Shown piece after piece: positions 22,597 through 32,123 of a stretch of DNA of 48,605 nt. Positions within the stretch are counted from its first letter, which is position 1. Every line of letters starts with the position of its first letter. The stretch is from Caldifarciminota bacterium (GTDB taxonomy: Bacteria > Hydrothermota > Tepidihabitantia > B3-TA06). The position numbers and the translations under genes were made by a program. The notes below the pieces were generated by a model. The model searched no databases. It had not been told where the DNA came from and saw only the letters and a list, made by a program, of their open reading frames with translations. Location: the NCBI GenBank assembly GCA_016934635.1, contig JAFGSK010000008.1, positions 1 through 48,605 of the forward strand. The letters run 5' to 3'.

Positions 22597-24159
22597 TTAT
22601 TTATCGGCCTCAATCTGCTCGACCAACAGCCGGGAAAGCTTCTTGTCAAGGTCATTGAGGATTTCGGCTTCCTTCATGGCCTCGTCATAATCTCCTCCGG
22701 CCACGCAGGCGCGCCCGAGTCCGTAGTGGGCATCCGGGGAATCCGGATCTATGATTATCATCTCCCTGAAGGCTTCCTGGGCTTTTTTGTGGTGGCCCAT
22801 CTTCAGCCTGGCCTCACCCAGCCCCTTAAGTGCGTCTAGGATTTCCTCGTCCGATAGTTCGCTTCTCAGAATCAGGGCCTTTTCGAACTCCGAAACCGCT
22901 GTTCCGGTTTTATCCTGACCCAGGTTCGCATACCCCAGACCTATGTGAGCCTGGAGTGCATCCGGATATACCACGAGTAACTTCTCGAAACTCCCCATCG
23001 CTCCTTCCCAATCCGAGTTTGCAATCTGGCAGTTTCCCATCCAGTAGTACGGACCCGGCTCGGAAGGATAAGATTCTATCATCTCCTGGTAGAGACGGAT
23101 AGCGTCGTTGTAACGCCCTGCTCCCTCGTAAGCTTCACCAAGCGCTGAAACCGTGTAATCGTCGTATGGATCAATCTCGTAGGCACGCTCGAGCATATCC
23201 ACCGCCTTGTCGTATGTCCCCTCTTCTATAAAGCTAACACCGATTCCCTGATAGCCATCCGGATCATCCGGGGCAAGCTTTACGACCTCCTCGAAATAAC
23301 CCCTTGCCTTGGCGTACTCGGTTTTTTCAAGATATACGTAGCCAAGGCCCGTGAAGGCCTCGACGTTCGAGGGTTCTTTATCCGCCACCTTGCGGAAGTG
23401 GGCTTCCGCCTCATCCAGATCTCCCATATTGAGAGAAAACCAGCCCATCATCACCTCATCGTAGCCGTACATTCCGTATTCCTCGCCTGCTTTAAGTTCA
23501 GAGATCTCGGCAAGGGTTTTTGATTCCCTGAACTCAAGGAGCGGCTTGACGTCGTTTACGGGCACTGCAAAGTTGAGATTCTGACCAGAGTAGTACGATG
23601 CAGTGGTTACTCCAACTACCCTTCCATCCATATCCAGAAGCGCCCCGCCTGAAGAGCCTTGTGATATCGGAGCGGTTATCTGTATGAAGCAGCCTTCCTC
23701 CTCCAGGTCTCGTAATGCACTGACTATCCCGTCTGAAACTGTATTGTCGAGTCCCTGTGGATTACCTATCGCAACGACTTGGTCACCGACCTCGATGGAA
23801 TCGGAGTCTGCTAGCTCGAGGGCGGGCAGGTTTTTACCAGCGATCTCAAGGACTGCGATGTCGCGCGCCTCGTCAAAGGCAAAGACGCCCTTGACGTCGT
23901 ATGACCTGCCGTCGGTCAGGGTGACGGTAGCCTCGTCTGCGTAGTCGATGACGTGATAGTTCGTTACGACGACTCCATCGGACGAGACCACGAATCCTGA
24001 ACCCAAGCCCAAGGGTTCGTCATCGAAGTAGGTTTCGATAAGGACAACCGCGGGTCCAGCCTCTTTGGCTATGGTCATGACATCGGCGGCTGAAACCGGT
24101 ACCGCAGGTGTCAAAGTTACAAGGGTTAAGGATAAGAACTTGCTAAGATTGATTTCCAT
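22597..24159 (-). CDS. DegP-like (S1C) serine protease with C-terminal TPR array
   Basis: 520 residues. Signal peptide with cleavage near PVSAA, then a trypsin-like protease domain (about 25-215) with the full triad: His69 in VVVTNYHVID, Asp100 in EARDIAVLEI, Ser170 in APISQGSSGGALLD. Instead of PDZ domains it has about eight TPR units (residues 235-510). So it is probably a periplasmic protease whose TPRs choose or present substrates, an architecture seen in some bacteria but not the DegP norm. ATG follows GGAGG by five bases. Monocistronic from the promoter at 24191-24218. Confidence 0.88.
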   Translation of the reverse strand: MEINLSKFLSLTLVTLTPAVPVSAADVMTIAKEAGPAVVLIETYFDDEPLGLGSGFVVSSDGVVVTNYHVIDYADEATVTLTDGRSYDVKGVFAFDEARDIAVLEIAGKNLPALELADSDSIEVGDQVVAIGNPQGLDNTVSDGIVSALRDLEEEGCFIQITAPISQGSSGGALLDMDGRVVGVTTASYYSGQNLNFAVPVNDVKPLLEFRESKTLAEISELKAGEEYGMYGYDEVMMGWFSLNMGDLDEAEAHFRKVADKEPSNVEAFTGLGYVYLEKTEYAKARGYFEEVVKLAPDDPDGYQGIGVSFIEEGTYDKAVDMLERAYEIDPYDDYTVSALGEAYEGAGRYNDAIRLYQEMIESYPSEPGPYYWMGNCQIANSDWEGAMGSFEKLLVVYPDALQAHIGLGYANLGQDKTGTAVSEFEKALILRSELSDEEILDALKGLGEARLKMGHHKKAQEAFREMIIIDPDSPDAHYGLGRACVAGGDYDEAMKEAEILNDLDKKLSRLLVEQIEADK

Positions 24160-24190
24160 ATTTTCCTCCAGGGCTTTTTGCTTTCACTCA

Positions 24191-24218
24191 AGATTACTTT
24201 GGAAAAACTACATGTCAA
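24191..24218 (-). promoter_or_regulatory. Promoter of TPR serine protease
   Basis: Minus strand TTGACA (24213-24218), 16 bases, TAATCT (24191-24196), about 25 bases of leader. Confidence 0.7.
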
Positions 24219-24235
24219 GTAATGATTTGGGATTA

Positions 24236-27200
24236 CTACTTAATCGGCCATTCTCCGATGGCTTTGTCAATCTCGGCCATCAACTTGATGGTTTCGCGCA
24301 GGGCAATCACTATCTTCTGGTAGTGGGTGATGTCGTCGTAGTTCAGTTTGCGGCCTTTGCGATCCTTAAGCCACTTCTCGCAGACCTGGTAGCCGCCAAC
24401 GTGGAAGTTCCACACCCCAGGCTCGACCTTCTCGAAATACTGGCCCTTGTTGATGTAGACCCGTTTGTGTCTGTCGTCGTATGAGACCTTGACTACTTCG
24501 TTTTGAAGCTCCTTGTGCGGCTCGAGGCGAACGTTCGAGCGTCCCGGGTCGAGCTTATCGGACTCCATGGTGTGAAGCTTTACGAGTTCTTTCCCTTTTG
24601 TGGCAAGGGCTTTGAATAACGAGAGATCGGAGGTCAAGGGTATTCAGGGGAAGTCGATCTTCAAGAAAGAGGCGTAGCGGGTTCGGTAGGTGGGCGAGTG
24701 GAGCGCTGCGTAGATGTAGTAAAACACGTCTTCCGGAGTGATGCCTGGGGGCATCTGCGGTGCAAACAGGTTGCCGTTGCCCTTTTGGATGGGCTGAGGC
24801 GAGTGGTTAAACTCCATGCCGAGCTTTTTGCAAAGCTCCTCGATGAAACCGGAAGATAGGTTTGGCGTCCGTCCGTTCTGTTCGCCTGATTCAGGATAAA
24901 GGTAGAGAGGGAAAAGGTATGCAGCGCCTTTATTGCTGAGAGTAACCCTACATTCGACTATCTCCTTTGTTGCGAGGATATGGTCGAATATCCCTTCCGC
25001 TACTTGCCTTACAGTAACTAGCCCAAGATTCGGGCCAGAAATCATATGTTGTACAACCTCTTGTCTTGGTCGTTCGACTAACAAGTTATGCGAATAATAA
25101 TAACGCAAATCAAAGGGGCTATAGAGACATTGGGTAAAATAAGTTCTCCAATCGGATTCCTTGGATAAGGCTTGTCTACTTGATGATAAATTCCAAGTAC
25201 TGGTATCTCTAAGATTGTACGTTTCAGTTATTGCATCATCAGAAATACTAATATTTCGAAATTCCTCAATACGTTTCGTAAGTGGTGATAATTCGAAATC
25301 GAAGACGAAATCATCTCGGTGCGTTTTTACCCCATTCGAGTTCAAGGGCATTATGTCCGTTATCTTCCAGCCCTGCTCGAATTCAGGTTTTAGGGACACA
25401 TCCTGCGGCATGAAGAGGTAAAAGGGCGGGGCGGGTTCAACTTCTGCCCATTCAACGGACTTAACATCGGCACCGGCCAGAAACTCGTATTTTTTCTTAC
25501 GCAAGCCCCACAGATCGGCATGGTAAACCTTTGCAAGCCCCTTCTTGCCCTCCTTGCGGATGAAGATTCCTATCGCAACACCCTGCTGAATGTCAAAAAC
25601 GTTCTCATCCTTTGAACCATCCGGACAAACCTCTTTTTTCTTGGAGTTGCCATGCAGGTCTAAAACGTAAATCTCGCTGTAAGCCTTCATCAATTGCTGG
25701 CGCATCCCCCGAAAAGTCGGGTTATCCAGATAGCCGTGATTTGTAATCATTCCCACTATGCCGTGACCGGTCTGCTCGATCCTCCACTGAGCAAAACGCA
25801 GGAACTTAACGTAATCGTCAAGCAGGTATTTGGGGTTACGCTCACCCAATGGCTCACCATCCACGAAATAGTAATCCCTTATGAGGCCTTCAATCCACTC
25901 GCCCTTGTTTGCCGAATGCCCCTTGTAGGGCGGGTTGCCAAGCACAACCATTATAGGCTTTTCCTGCTTTATGCTTTGCGCTTCCTCACCCTCTTTGGCA
26001 ATTGGCCGGGCGAAGGGCAGTTTGAGAACATCCTTTATTTCCGGAACCTCAGGTTCAAGGGTATTGGTAAGGTAAATGCCAAGACGCTCCTTTTCCTCGA
26101 ACGTGTAATCGGTTTTGCTGTGAAGGAAAAGCCCAAGCTTCAGGTGAGCTATGGTGTAAGGCGCGACAAGAAGCTCAAACCCGAACAGGCGGGGCAAAAG
26201 GTATTTCGGGACGTATGAGTTCCAACCGGCTTTACCCACACTCTCGTAGACAATGCTCAGTACATCCAGAAGAAAGGAACCTGTTCCGCATGCGGGGTCA
26301 AGGACGTATACGCTTTTATCTGCAAGGCCCGGTTTCTTCTTGAATTTCTTATCCAGGAGGTAATTGATGGAATCAACAATGAAAGATACGACGGATTCAG
26401 GGGTATAGTAGACTCCTCGCGCCTGTTTCATTGCAGGGTCATACTCGCCTAGAAAGGTTTCATAGAAATGCACTACAGGGTCTTCACGCTTGGTGAGCTT
26501 ACCGAAGCTTTCGACAACGGCGTTAATATCGCATCTTGAAAGAAGAGCCACCAGTTGATCCACCCATTCAATTATGCGATCTTCCTCATTGCTTGGACTC
26601 ATTATCTCGGCAAAAAGCCAGCGCAGAAAGGGGTTGGTTTTGGGCAGGTGATGGGCTGCGCTGTGTCGGTCAAATTTGTCTTGCGGTACGTCAAGGTCAG
26701 GGTCGGTCAAGGCGGTAAAGAGGCCGTAGGCGATAGTTTGAGCGTACATGTCGGCAAAGTCGTGAGGGTCAAGCTCAGGCAGCAGCGCCTCGCGGAACGC
26801 GGCAAGCTGACCGTGCAGCGGGCCTTCCTCTTCCTCCAGAGTGAATATCTCCCTTATGGTGTCGCGTATCATCCTGGCAGGCCTGGCCAGTGCTTCGGCA
26901 AGCAGGCGGGCATCGGCTATCTCTTCAGACTCGACCTTGAGGAAGTTGGTAAGAAACTGTTCGAGCTTGGGCAATTCCTCGGTATCCAGCTTGAGTCTGC
27001 CTTTTGAATCACGCCTGGCGATGTGTGCCTTGTCTATTTGCTTACCTTCACGAAACCAGATGAAGCTCAAGTAGTCGGTAAGGATGAGGTTCGGCAGGTT
27101 TTCGCGGTATCGCTTGAGCTGCTCGGTCTTGAGTACGGCACTGAGGTCTACTCCCACGTCCTTGCACTCGATGTGCCCGATTAAGAGGTTGTTCCGTCGG

Positions 27201-27379
27201 ATATTGAAATCAGGCGCGCCGACCTTTATGTGAGTAGGTTCGTTGGTCGCTACAATCTTGGGCTGTATGGCCTCGATCAGTTTCTTTAACGCAGAACGGT
27301 GGGTGTGTTCGGTCGAATCTCCGCGGTCAAGCTCGCGTCTTATTTCGTTAAGGTAGGTCCTGAAATTCGCCTCATCCAT
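24236..27379 (-). pseudogene. Fused restriction-methyltransferase (type ISP/IIG-like), split by in-frame TGA
   Basis: The first 911 residues (27379-24644) hold an N-terminal PD-(D/E)XK nuclease (HIKVGAPDFNI...LLIGHIECKDVG), a helical region, and an N6-adenine methyltransferase with VLDPACGTGSFLLDVL (motif I, near 360) and VVLGNPPYKG (motif IV, near 480), then the target-recognition part. Translation stops at TGA 24644-24646 after KIDFP, but the same frame goes straight on with IPLTSDLSLFKAL and 130 more residues ending GEWPIK, matching the conserved C-terminus of this family. In relatives the segment reads FPRIPLT, so an Arg codon CGA has probably become TGA. No helicase domain is seen, unlike LlaGI-type ISP enzymes. 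The block about 24930-25340 is AT-richer than its flanks. The start lies six bases after the -10 box, so the mRNA looks leaderless. Confidence 0.82.
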
Positions 27380-27385
27380 AAGAAT

Positions 27386-27414
27386 AGAATACCCTTAAAA
27401 AAAGGTATTGTCAA
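27386..27414 (-). promoter_or_regulatory. Leaderless-type promoter of restriction-methyltransferase
   Basis: Minus strand TTGACA (27409-27414), 17 bases, TATTCT (27386-27391), then six bases to the ATG at 27379. The -35 box includes the holB stop codon. Confidence 0.65.
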
Positions 27415-28475
27415 CTGAACTTCAAGGAAGTCAGATACTGATAAAGGAAAAGGTTCGCCGTAGGGTTGAGCGCCACCCGACCTGACATGCGTTCGGTAAG
27501 CATTATGTTATGCGCCAGCGAAGCGCGCGAGATCGATCCTGCAAGGCTTTTAACCAATCCAGCCAGACGTTTCCAGCGCGGCAATCGGCCTGCTCTTGTT
27601 CGTACAACCCAGTGAAAAACAAGTCCAAAGGAAAAGGTTATTTTATCAAGCTTAGGTTTCCAACCAAGGCTTTCTATAAAATTAATAACAGGCAAGCTTG
27701 AGGTTGAAGGTTTTTCCAGATAAGCAAGCACGGGTTCGGCAATGAAATTATCCTTATCTTCAAGGTAATGCAAGGCCTGTTTGAGACTGCCGAAGGCAAG
27801 GTCTGCAGCCATTAAAGCCTCTTCATCGTCGTGTCCCTGATTTATTAAATATTCGCATATTACCTCGTCGGGCAGGGCGTTGAAACGTACTATTTTACAG
27901 CGGGAGCGTATGGTGGGGGGAAGGGTAAAGGGTCTTGAGGTGGTCAGGACAAGGATGGTTTGGGCCTGAGGTTCCTCCAAGGTTTTTAAGAAGGCGTTTG
28001 CACCATCGGGCTTGATCCGGTCGAAATCAAAAAGGAGCGCAACTCTACGGGAAAGGATTCGAGGAGGGAATTTCATCTCCCTGCGCAGGTCACGGATGGT
28101 TCCGTTCAGTGTTTTCTCATCTAGTCCGATTGGAATGACACAGGTCGGTTGCGGATCGGGCGAAATGGCATGCAGGACGTATTTCACTCTCTCTTCGACC
28201 CAGGCTTCCATCCACTTGTCGGGTGAAACGTCAGCCGGGGATTTGATTGGGAAAAGCGGAAGTATATCCGGATTGGAGAAATTGAAGATACCTTGGGAAA
28301 ACGAAGGCGGATTTACCGCCGCAGCGAAAAGAATCGCGGCGGTGCGCTTGCCTACACCGTCGGGGCCGAAGAAGATGTAGCCGCCCTGGGGGTCTTCAAG
28401 CACGCGCTCGAGGAAATCAACAGCCTGGGGCTGGCCCTTGAGCATGGAAAGAACCGAAGGGCTGGTCTGAGACAT
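27411..28475 (-). CDS. holB: DNA polymerase III delta-prime subunit (clamp loader)
   Basis: 354 residues. AAA+ clamp-loader protein: IFFGPDGVGKRTAAIL is a Walker A loop, RVALLFDFDRIKPDGANAFL and KTLEEPQAQTILVLTT are the conserved delta-prime/DnaX helices, and PPTIRSRCKIVRF is the sensor/SRC motif. Delta-prime usually does not hydrolyse ATP, though Walker A is fairly intact here. The middle contains an insertion compared with the family (FPIKSPADVSPDKW). ATG follows the envC stop without a gap (TAAATG). Last gene of the pdxA-tkt-ftsEX-envC-holB run. Confidence 0.85.
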   Translation of the reverse strand: MSQTSPSVLSMLKGQPQAVDFLERVLEDPQGGYIFFGPDGVGKRTAAILFAAAVNPPSFSQGIFNFSNPDILPLFPIKSPADVSPDKWMEAWVEERVKYVLHAISPDPQPTCVIPIGLDEKTLNGTIRDLRREMKFPPRILSRRVALLFDFDRIKPDGANAFLKTLEEPQAQTILVLTTSRPFTLPPTIRSRCKIVRFNALPDEVICEYLINQGHDDEEALMAADLAFGSLKQALHYLEDKDNFIAEPVLAYLEKPSTSSLPVINFIESLGWKPKLDKITFSFGLVFHWVVRTRAGRLPRWKRLAGLVKSLAGSISRASLAHNIMLTERMSGRVALNPTANLFLYQYLTSLKFS

Positions 28476-29609
28476 TTACTTGAGGTAGTTGACAGGATTG
28501 AGAAACTCACCGCCCTTGGTGATGCAGAAGTGAAGGTAATCTGAAGCCGTACCAAGGGCCGTGCCTTGAGAAACGGTCTGTTTGGTCTTTACGCTGATTT
28601 TATCCAGATTACTGTAGACCGAGTAGTAACCGTCCTGATGGTCGATCACAACCAGGAGCCCGAAACCCGACAGGTTTTCTGCATACTTGACAACACCTTT
28701 GTTAATAGCCTTTACGGTCTGTCCGCCCGAACAGTCTATGTCTATCCCGTCGTTTTCCGTCTTGGTATTGTAACGGGGGTGGGTAATCGTACCGAACTGT
28801 GCAATGACCTTGTGTGAGGATACGGGCCAGGGCAGGGAGCCTTTGCCTTTTTCTATGACCGTCCCGGTGGGCTTTCGGGCGGCGGATGTGGAGCTTTCCT
28901 TTTCCATGGCGGCAAGCAGGCGTTCCAGTTCCTTGCGGCGGGTTTCGAGTTCTTCCTGTAGCTGCTTCTTGGACTTTGCCGAACTGCGGATTTGATTGAG
29001 ACGTTTCTCGTGAAATCTTTTACTTGAGGCCAATGAGTCCTGGGCAGAGCGCTGATCTCTTATGAGTGCGGTAAGCTCGGCGTTGAATGCCGTGAGGCTA
29101 TCTTCCTTTTCCTCGACCTCGGACTTGGTATCTAATAATCTGTCGAACAACCGTTCCTCTGCCCGGGCCGCGTACCTCGTAAAGTAGATGCGATCGTAGA
29201 CCTCGGCCACCGAGCCTGCCCCCATAACTACTTCCAGCTCATAGAACTGCCCTCGCTTGTACAAGGAAACAAGGCGGTTACGCAGATTGTCCTTACTGCC
29301 CTCGATTTCGGTACTCAAGGAGTCTACGATTATCTCCAGCGAATCGATCTCTTCGGTTATCACCGACTGAGAGCTTTGAAGCTCTCTTATCAACTTGCGG
29401 GTAAGGCTGACCTGTTCTTCAAGGAGCTGGATCTCCTTGAGTACACCCTTTTCCTCCTTCTGCAACGTGGAAAGTTCTTTTTTTATCTCTTTCAGCCGGG
29501 TTCGGATGGTTTCCAGTTCTCGTTCGCTTTCGACCCGGCTCTGTGAGGATACGAAGACAGGCAGAAGCAACAAGGGTATCAAAAGAAGGAAGGGGAGGTA
29601 GCGTTTCAC
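28476..29609 (-). CDS. envC: EnvC-like murein hydrolase activator (degenerate LytM/M23 domain)
   Basis: 377 residues. Signal peptide (LPFLLLIPLLLLPVFVSS), a long coiled coil (about 25-250) and a C-terminal M23/LytM domain. The zinc site is broken: the HxGxD motif reads NDGIDID, and the second His region reads YSVYSNL, leaving only HFCI. In E. coli EnvC a degenerate LytM domain activates amidases rather than cutting peptidoglycan, and its coiled coil is held by FtsEX. The next genes upstream are ftsX (four-base overlap) and ftsE, so the same FtsEX-EnvC division system is likely here. Periplasmic. Confidence 0.9.
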   Translation of the reverse strand: MKRYLPFLLLIPLLLLPVFVSSQSRVESERELETIRTRLKEIKKELSTLQKEEKGVLKEIQLLEEQVSLTRKLIRELQSSQSVITEEIDSLEIIVDSLSTEIEGSKDNLRNRLVSLYKRGQFYELEVVMGAGSVAEVYDRIYFTRYAARAEERLFDRLLDTKSEVEEKEDSLTAFNAELTALIRDQRSAQDSLASSKRFHEKRLNQIRSSAKSKKQLQEELETRRKELERLLAAMEKESSTSAARKPTGTVIEKGKGSLPWPVSSHKVIAQFGTITHPRYNTKTENDGIDIDCSGGQTVKAINKGVVKYAENLSGFGLLVVIDHQDGYYSVYSNLDKISVKTKQTVSQGTALGTASDYLHFCITKGGEFLNPVNYLK

Positions 29610-30463
29610 TTTCGCTTGAGCTTGAATGCGTCGATGGCAAGGCCAGAACCTATCCAGCCGAACAGGAGACCGAGCCCCGCAAGGATAGCCGCCAGCTCGA
29701 GAGCAGGGAAACGAATGCCGCCAACCAGGGGGGAGAGCAACAGGTGCAGCACGAAGATTATGCCATAGGATACGATGCTGCCGAAGAATCCCTCGAAGAG
29801 GCCTTCTATCACGTAAGGCGCGCGCAGCGTACCTGGAGAAACCCCCATCAGCCAGTACAGGTCGATTATTCGCCTGCGGTCAAGAATGGAAAACCGTGTG
29901 GCTAGCATGGTTACGAGGACCGCTGAGAAGCCAACCACCAGTAATACGAAGCCGTCAGCACCCAGAAGGATATAAAGGAACTTGTTGAGTTTGTCTATGA
30001 GGTTGCGGTCTATCCAGACCTCATCTACACCTGGAAAGAGAGTGAGTCTTTCTTCAAGTTTGTCCAGTTGGGCGCGGGTGCGGTAGGCAGGTGTCAGCTT
30101 GATCCGGATGGAAGGGGGTAAAGGGTTTTCGTCAAGGATGTCCAGGAGCTCCGCGTCCTCACCAAGGGTTTTACGAAACTCTTGAAGCGCCTCCTCACTT
30201 GTGACGGCTGAGTCCGATTGCACACCCTCCAGTTTAACTATATCGTGTAGGATGGCCGAGGGGTCGGCGTCAGGCTCAAGAAAAACCACGACCTCTAGTC
30301 TTTCCTCGATATCCTTTCTGAAGTCCAGGAGATAGAAAGTGCCCAGGGCGAATATCCCCACTATTGAGAGCACCACCGCGAATATGGCCGCCGCGGCAAA
30401 CGATATCCTTCTTCCTTTGAAGAAGAGCCTAGAACCTTCATTGAACACGAAGCCCGAACTCAT
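29606..30463 (-). CDS. ftsX: Cell division protein FtsX
   Basis: 285 residues. Four transmembrane helices (around 22-46, 168-190, 215-240, 255-278) with an extracytoplasmic loop between the first two carrying EVVVFLEPDADP and VDEVWIDRNLID, as in FtsX. The cytoplasmic end of the third region (DLYWLMGVSPGTLRAPYVIEG) is typical. FtsX works with the FtsE ATPase to signal through EnvC to amidases. Overlaps ftsE by four bases and envC by four. Confidence 0.92.
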   Translation of the reverse strand: MSSGFVFNEGSRLFFKGRRISFAAAAIFAVVLSIVGIFALGTFYLLDFRKDIEERLEVVVFLEPDADPSAILHDIVKLEGVQSDSAVTSEEALQEFRKTLGEDAELLDILDENPLPPSIRIKLTPAYRTRAQLDKLEERLTLFPGVDEVWIDRNLIDKLNKFLYILLGADGFVLLVVGFSAVLVTMLATRFSILDRRRIIDLYWLMGVSPGTLRAPYVIEGLFEGFFGSIVSYGIIFVLHLLLSPLVGGIRFPALELAAILAGLGLLFGWIGSGLAIDAFKLKRK

Positions 30464-31110
30464 CTAATCCCCTCAGGTGTCAGGCTCAGTATCCTCCCGG
30501 GCAGGAAATGCAGGACCTCGTGTTCGTGGCTCACCGCGAAGATGGTCGTCCCCTTGTGATTTACCTCACCCAGGATCTTGAGCATCTCGCGGGTTTCCTT
30601 CTCGTCCAATGCTGAGAACGGTTCGTCAAGCAGCATAAGCTCGGGCTCCTTGGCCAATGCCCTGGCCAGGGCGACCTTCTGCCGCTGACCTATGGATAAC
30701 TCGAACGGACAGCGAGACGAGTATTCACCCATCCCGATCCTATCCAGCCAGTGTTGAGCCTTATCCACTGCATCCTGGTAACGCATCCCGAGTGCACGCA
30801 ATACCTGTGCGATGTTATCTCGAGCGCTGCGGTCCTCGAACAGGCGAATATCTTGAAAAACGATCCCTATCCTGCGGCGCAGCCTGGCAAGCTCCTTTTC
30901 ACCAAGATTGGGAACGTCCTGACCCAGAACCTGTACGCTGCCCTCGGTCGGGACCTCAACGCCGTATGTTATCTTCAAAAGAACACTCTTCCCGACACCG
31001 GTGTCACCAAGCAGCCATATCCAGCCGCCCTTTTCCAGATTGAGGGATATATTTTTTAAAATTATCCTCTCCGGAGGGAAGGTTTTTGCTACCGCCTCAA
31101 GTTTGATCAC
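30460..31110 (-). CDS. ftsE: Cell division ATP-binding protein FtsE
   Basis: 216 residues, typical ABC ATPase: Walker A WLLGDTGVGKSVLLK, Q-loop IGIVFQDIRLFEDRSARDN, signature LSIGQRQKVALARALA, Walker B PELMLLDEPFSALDE, switch His in FAVSHEH. The signature has Ile in place of the common Gly (LSGGQ). GTG start; ribosome site weak. The 53-base gap to tktB shows no terminator, so it is probably in the same operon. Confidence 0.92.
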   Translation of the reverse strand: MIKLEAVAKTFPPERIILKNISLNLEKGGWIWLLGDTGVGKSVLLKITYGVEVPTEGSVQVLGQDVPNLGEKELARLRRRIGIVFQDIRLFEDRSARDNIAQVLRALGMRYQDAVDKAQHWLDRIGMGEYSSRCPFELSIGQRQKVALARALAKEPELMLLDEPFSALDEKETREMLKILGEVNHKGTTIFAVSHEHEVLHFLPGRILSLTPEGIR

Positions 31111-31163
31111 CTGAACCCCTTGAGACTAGCATATATTGTCTAATCTTATCCATAGGTTGAAAT

Positions 31164-32123
31164 TTAAGTCCTTTTATTTACCGCTTCCTTGATGGTTTCG
31201 GCGATTCCCTCAGGTGTCAGGCCGAAGAAATCCATGATCTCGGTGCAGGAGCCGGATTCACCGAAGCGATCCTGTACACCGATTCGCTTAAGCGGGGTCG
31301 GGCGCCGCTCCGCGAGAAGTGATGCCACCGCTTCTCCCAGGCCTCCGATGATGTTGTGTTCCTCCGCTGTCACGATGAACCCTGATTTCTCTGCCGCTTC
31401 GAGCACCGGTTCGGAGTCCAGAGGCTTCACGGTGTGCATGTCGATTACCCCTGTCGATATACCATCCTTTTTTAGGGAATCCGAGGCTCGTAGCGACGGC
31501 CAGACCATGGAACCGGCAGCCACGATGGTTACATCCTTGCCCTTCCGCAGGACCTTGGCCTTGCCTATCTGAAAATCGGAGCCTTCCTCGTAGATCCGGG
31601 GCAGATTGGGTCGAGTCAGCCTCATGTAGCACAGCCCGTCTTGATCAGCGAGTTTTTTAACAAGATCATAGGTTGCCACATCGTCCGCCGGAGCGATAAC
31701 GGTTGTTCCAGGTATGATACGTATCAAAGCCATATCCTCGATGCACTGGTGCGAGGATCCGTCCTCGCCAACCGAGATTCCAGAATGGGTGGCTACGATG
31801 TTGAGATGTACACCTGAGTAGGCTGCGGAGTTGCGGATCTGCTCCCAAGGCTTACCTACGGCGAACATGGCAAAGGTTGATACGAAAACAAGTTTACCCG
31901 AGATGGCTAAACCCACCGCGGTATCTATCATGTCAGCCTCGGATATACCCATGTCGAAAAACCTATTGGGAAATGCCTCACCGAATCGGGCTGTCTGTGT
32001 GGAAAGAGCCAGATCGGCATCCAGGACAACCACGTCCTTGCGCTTGCGCCCCAGCTCGAGCAGGGCCTCTGCATACGCCTTGCGAAGGGAGAACTTTTCT
32101 ACTGCAGTTCCGCCAGAGCCCAT
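31164..32123 (-). CDS. Transketolase, C-terminal subunit
   Basis: 319 residues. Carries the pyrimidine-binding and C-terminal domains of a split transketolase: VVVLDADLALSTQTARFGEAFPNRFFDMGISEADMID, the TPP-activating Glu in GISEADM, and VTAEEHNIIGGLGEAVASLL. Moves two-carbon units in the pentose phosphate pathway, with the N-terminal subunit encoded next to it. ATG at 32123 follows GAGGAG by five bases and overlaps the N-terminal gene by 25 bases. Deoxyxylulose-5-phosphate synthase is related but would be one chain with different motifs. Confidence 0.9.
   Translation of the reverse strand: MGSGGTAVEKFSLRKAYAEALLELGRKRKDVVVLDADLALSTQTARFGEAFPNRFFDMGISEADMIDTAVGLAISGKLVFVSTFAMFAVGKPWEQIRNSAAYSGVHLNIVATHSGISVGEDGSSHQCIEDMALIRIIPGTTVIAPADDVATYDLVKKLADQDGLCYMRLTRPNLPRIYEEGSDFQIGKAKVLRKGKDVTIVAAGSMVWPSLRASDSLKKDGISTGVIDMHTVKPLDSEPVLEAAEKSGFIVTAEEHNIIGGLGEAVASLLAERRPTPLKRIGVQDRFGESGSCTEIMDFFGLTPEGIAETIKEAVNKRT

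Noticed and set aside
24236..27379. TGA recoded as an amino acid (alternative genetic code)
   Set aside because: Many intact genes here end in TGA at the expected place (porD, porA, folE, ftsX overlaps), so TGA is a stop in this genome.
28476..29609. Active M23 endopeptidase
   Set aside because: The zinc-binding His residues are replaced (NDGID, VYSNL), and the ftsEX context points to an EnvC-type activator.
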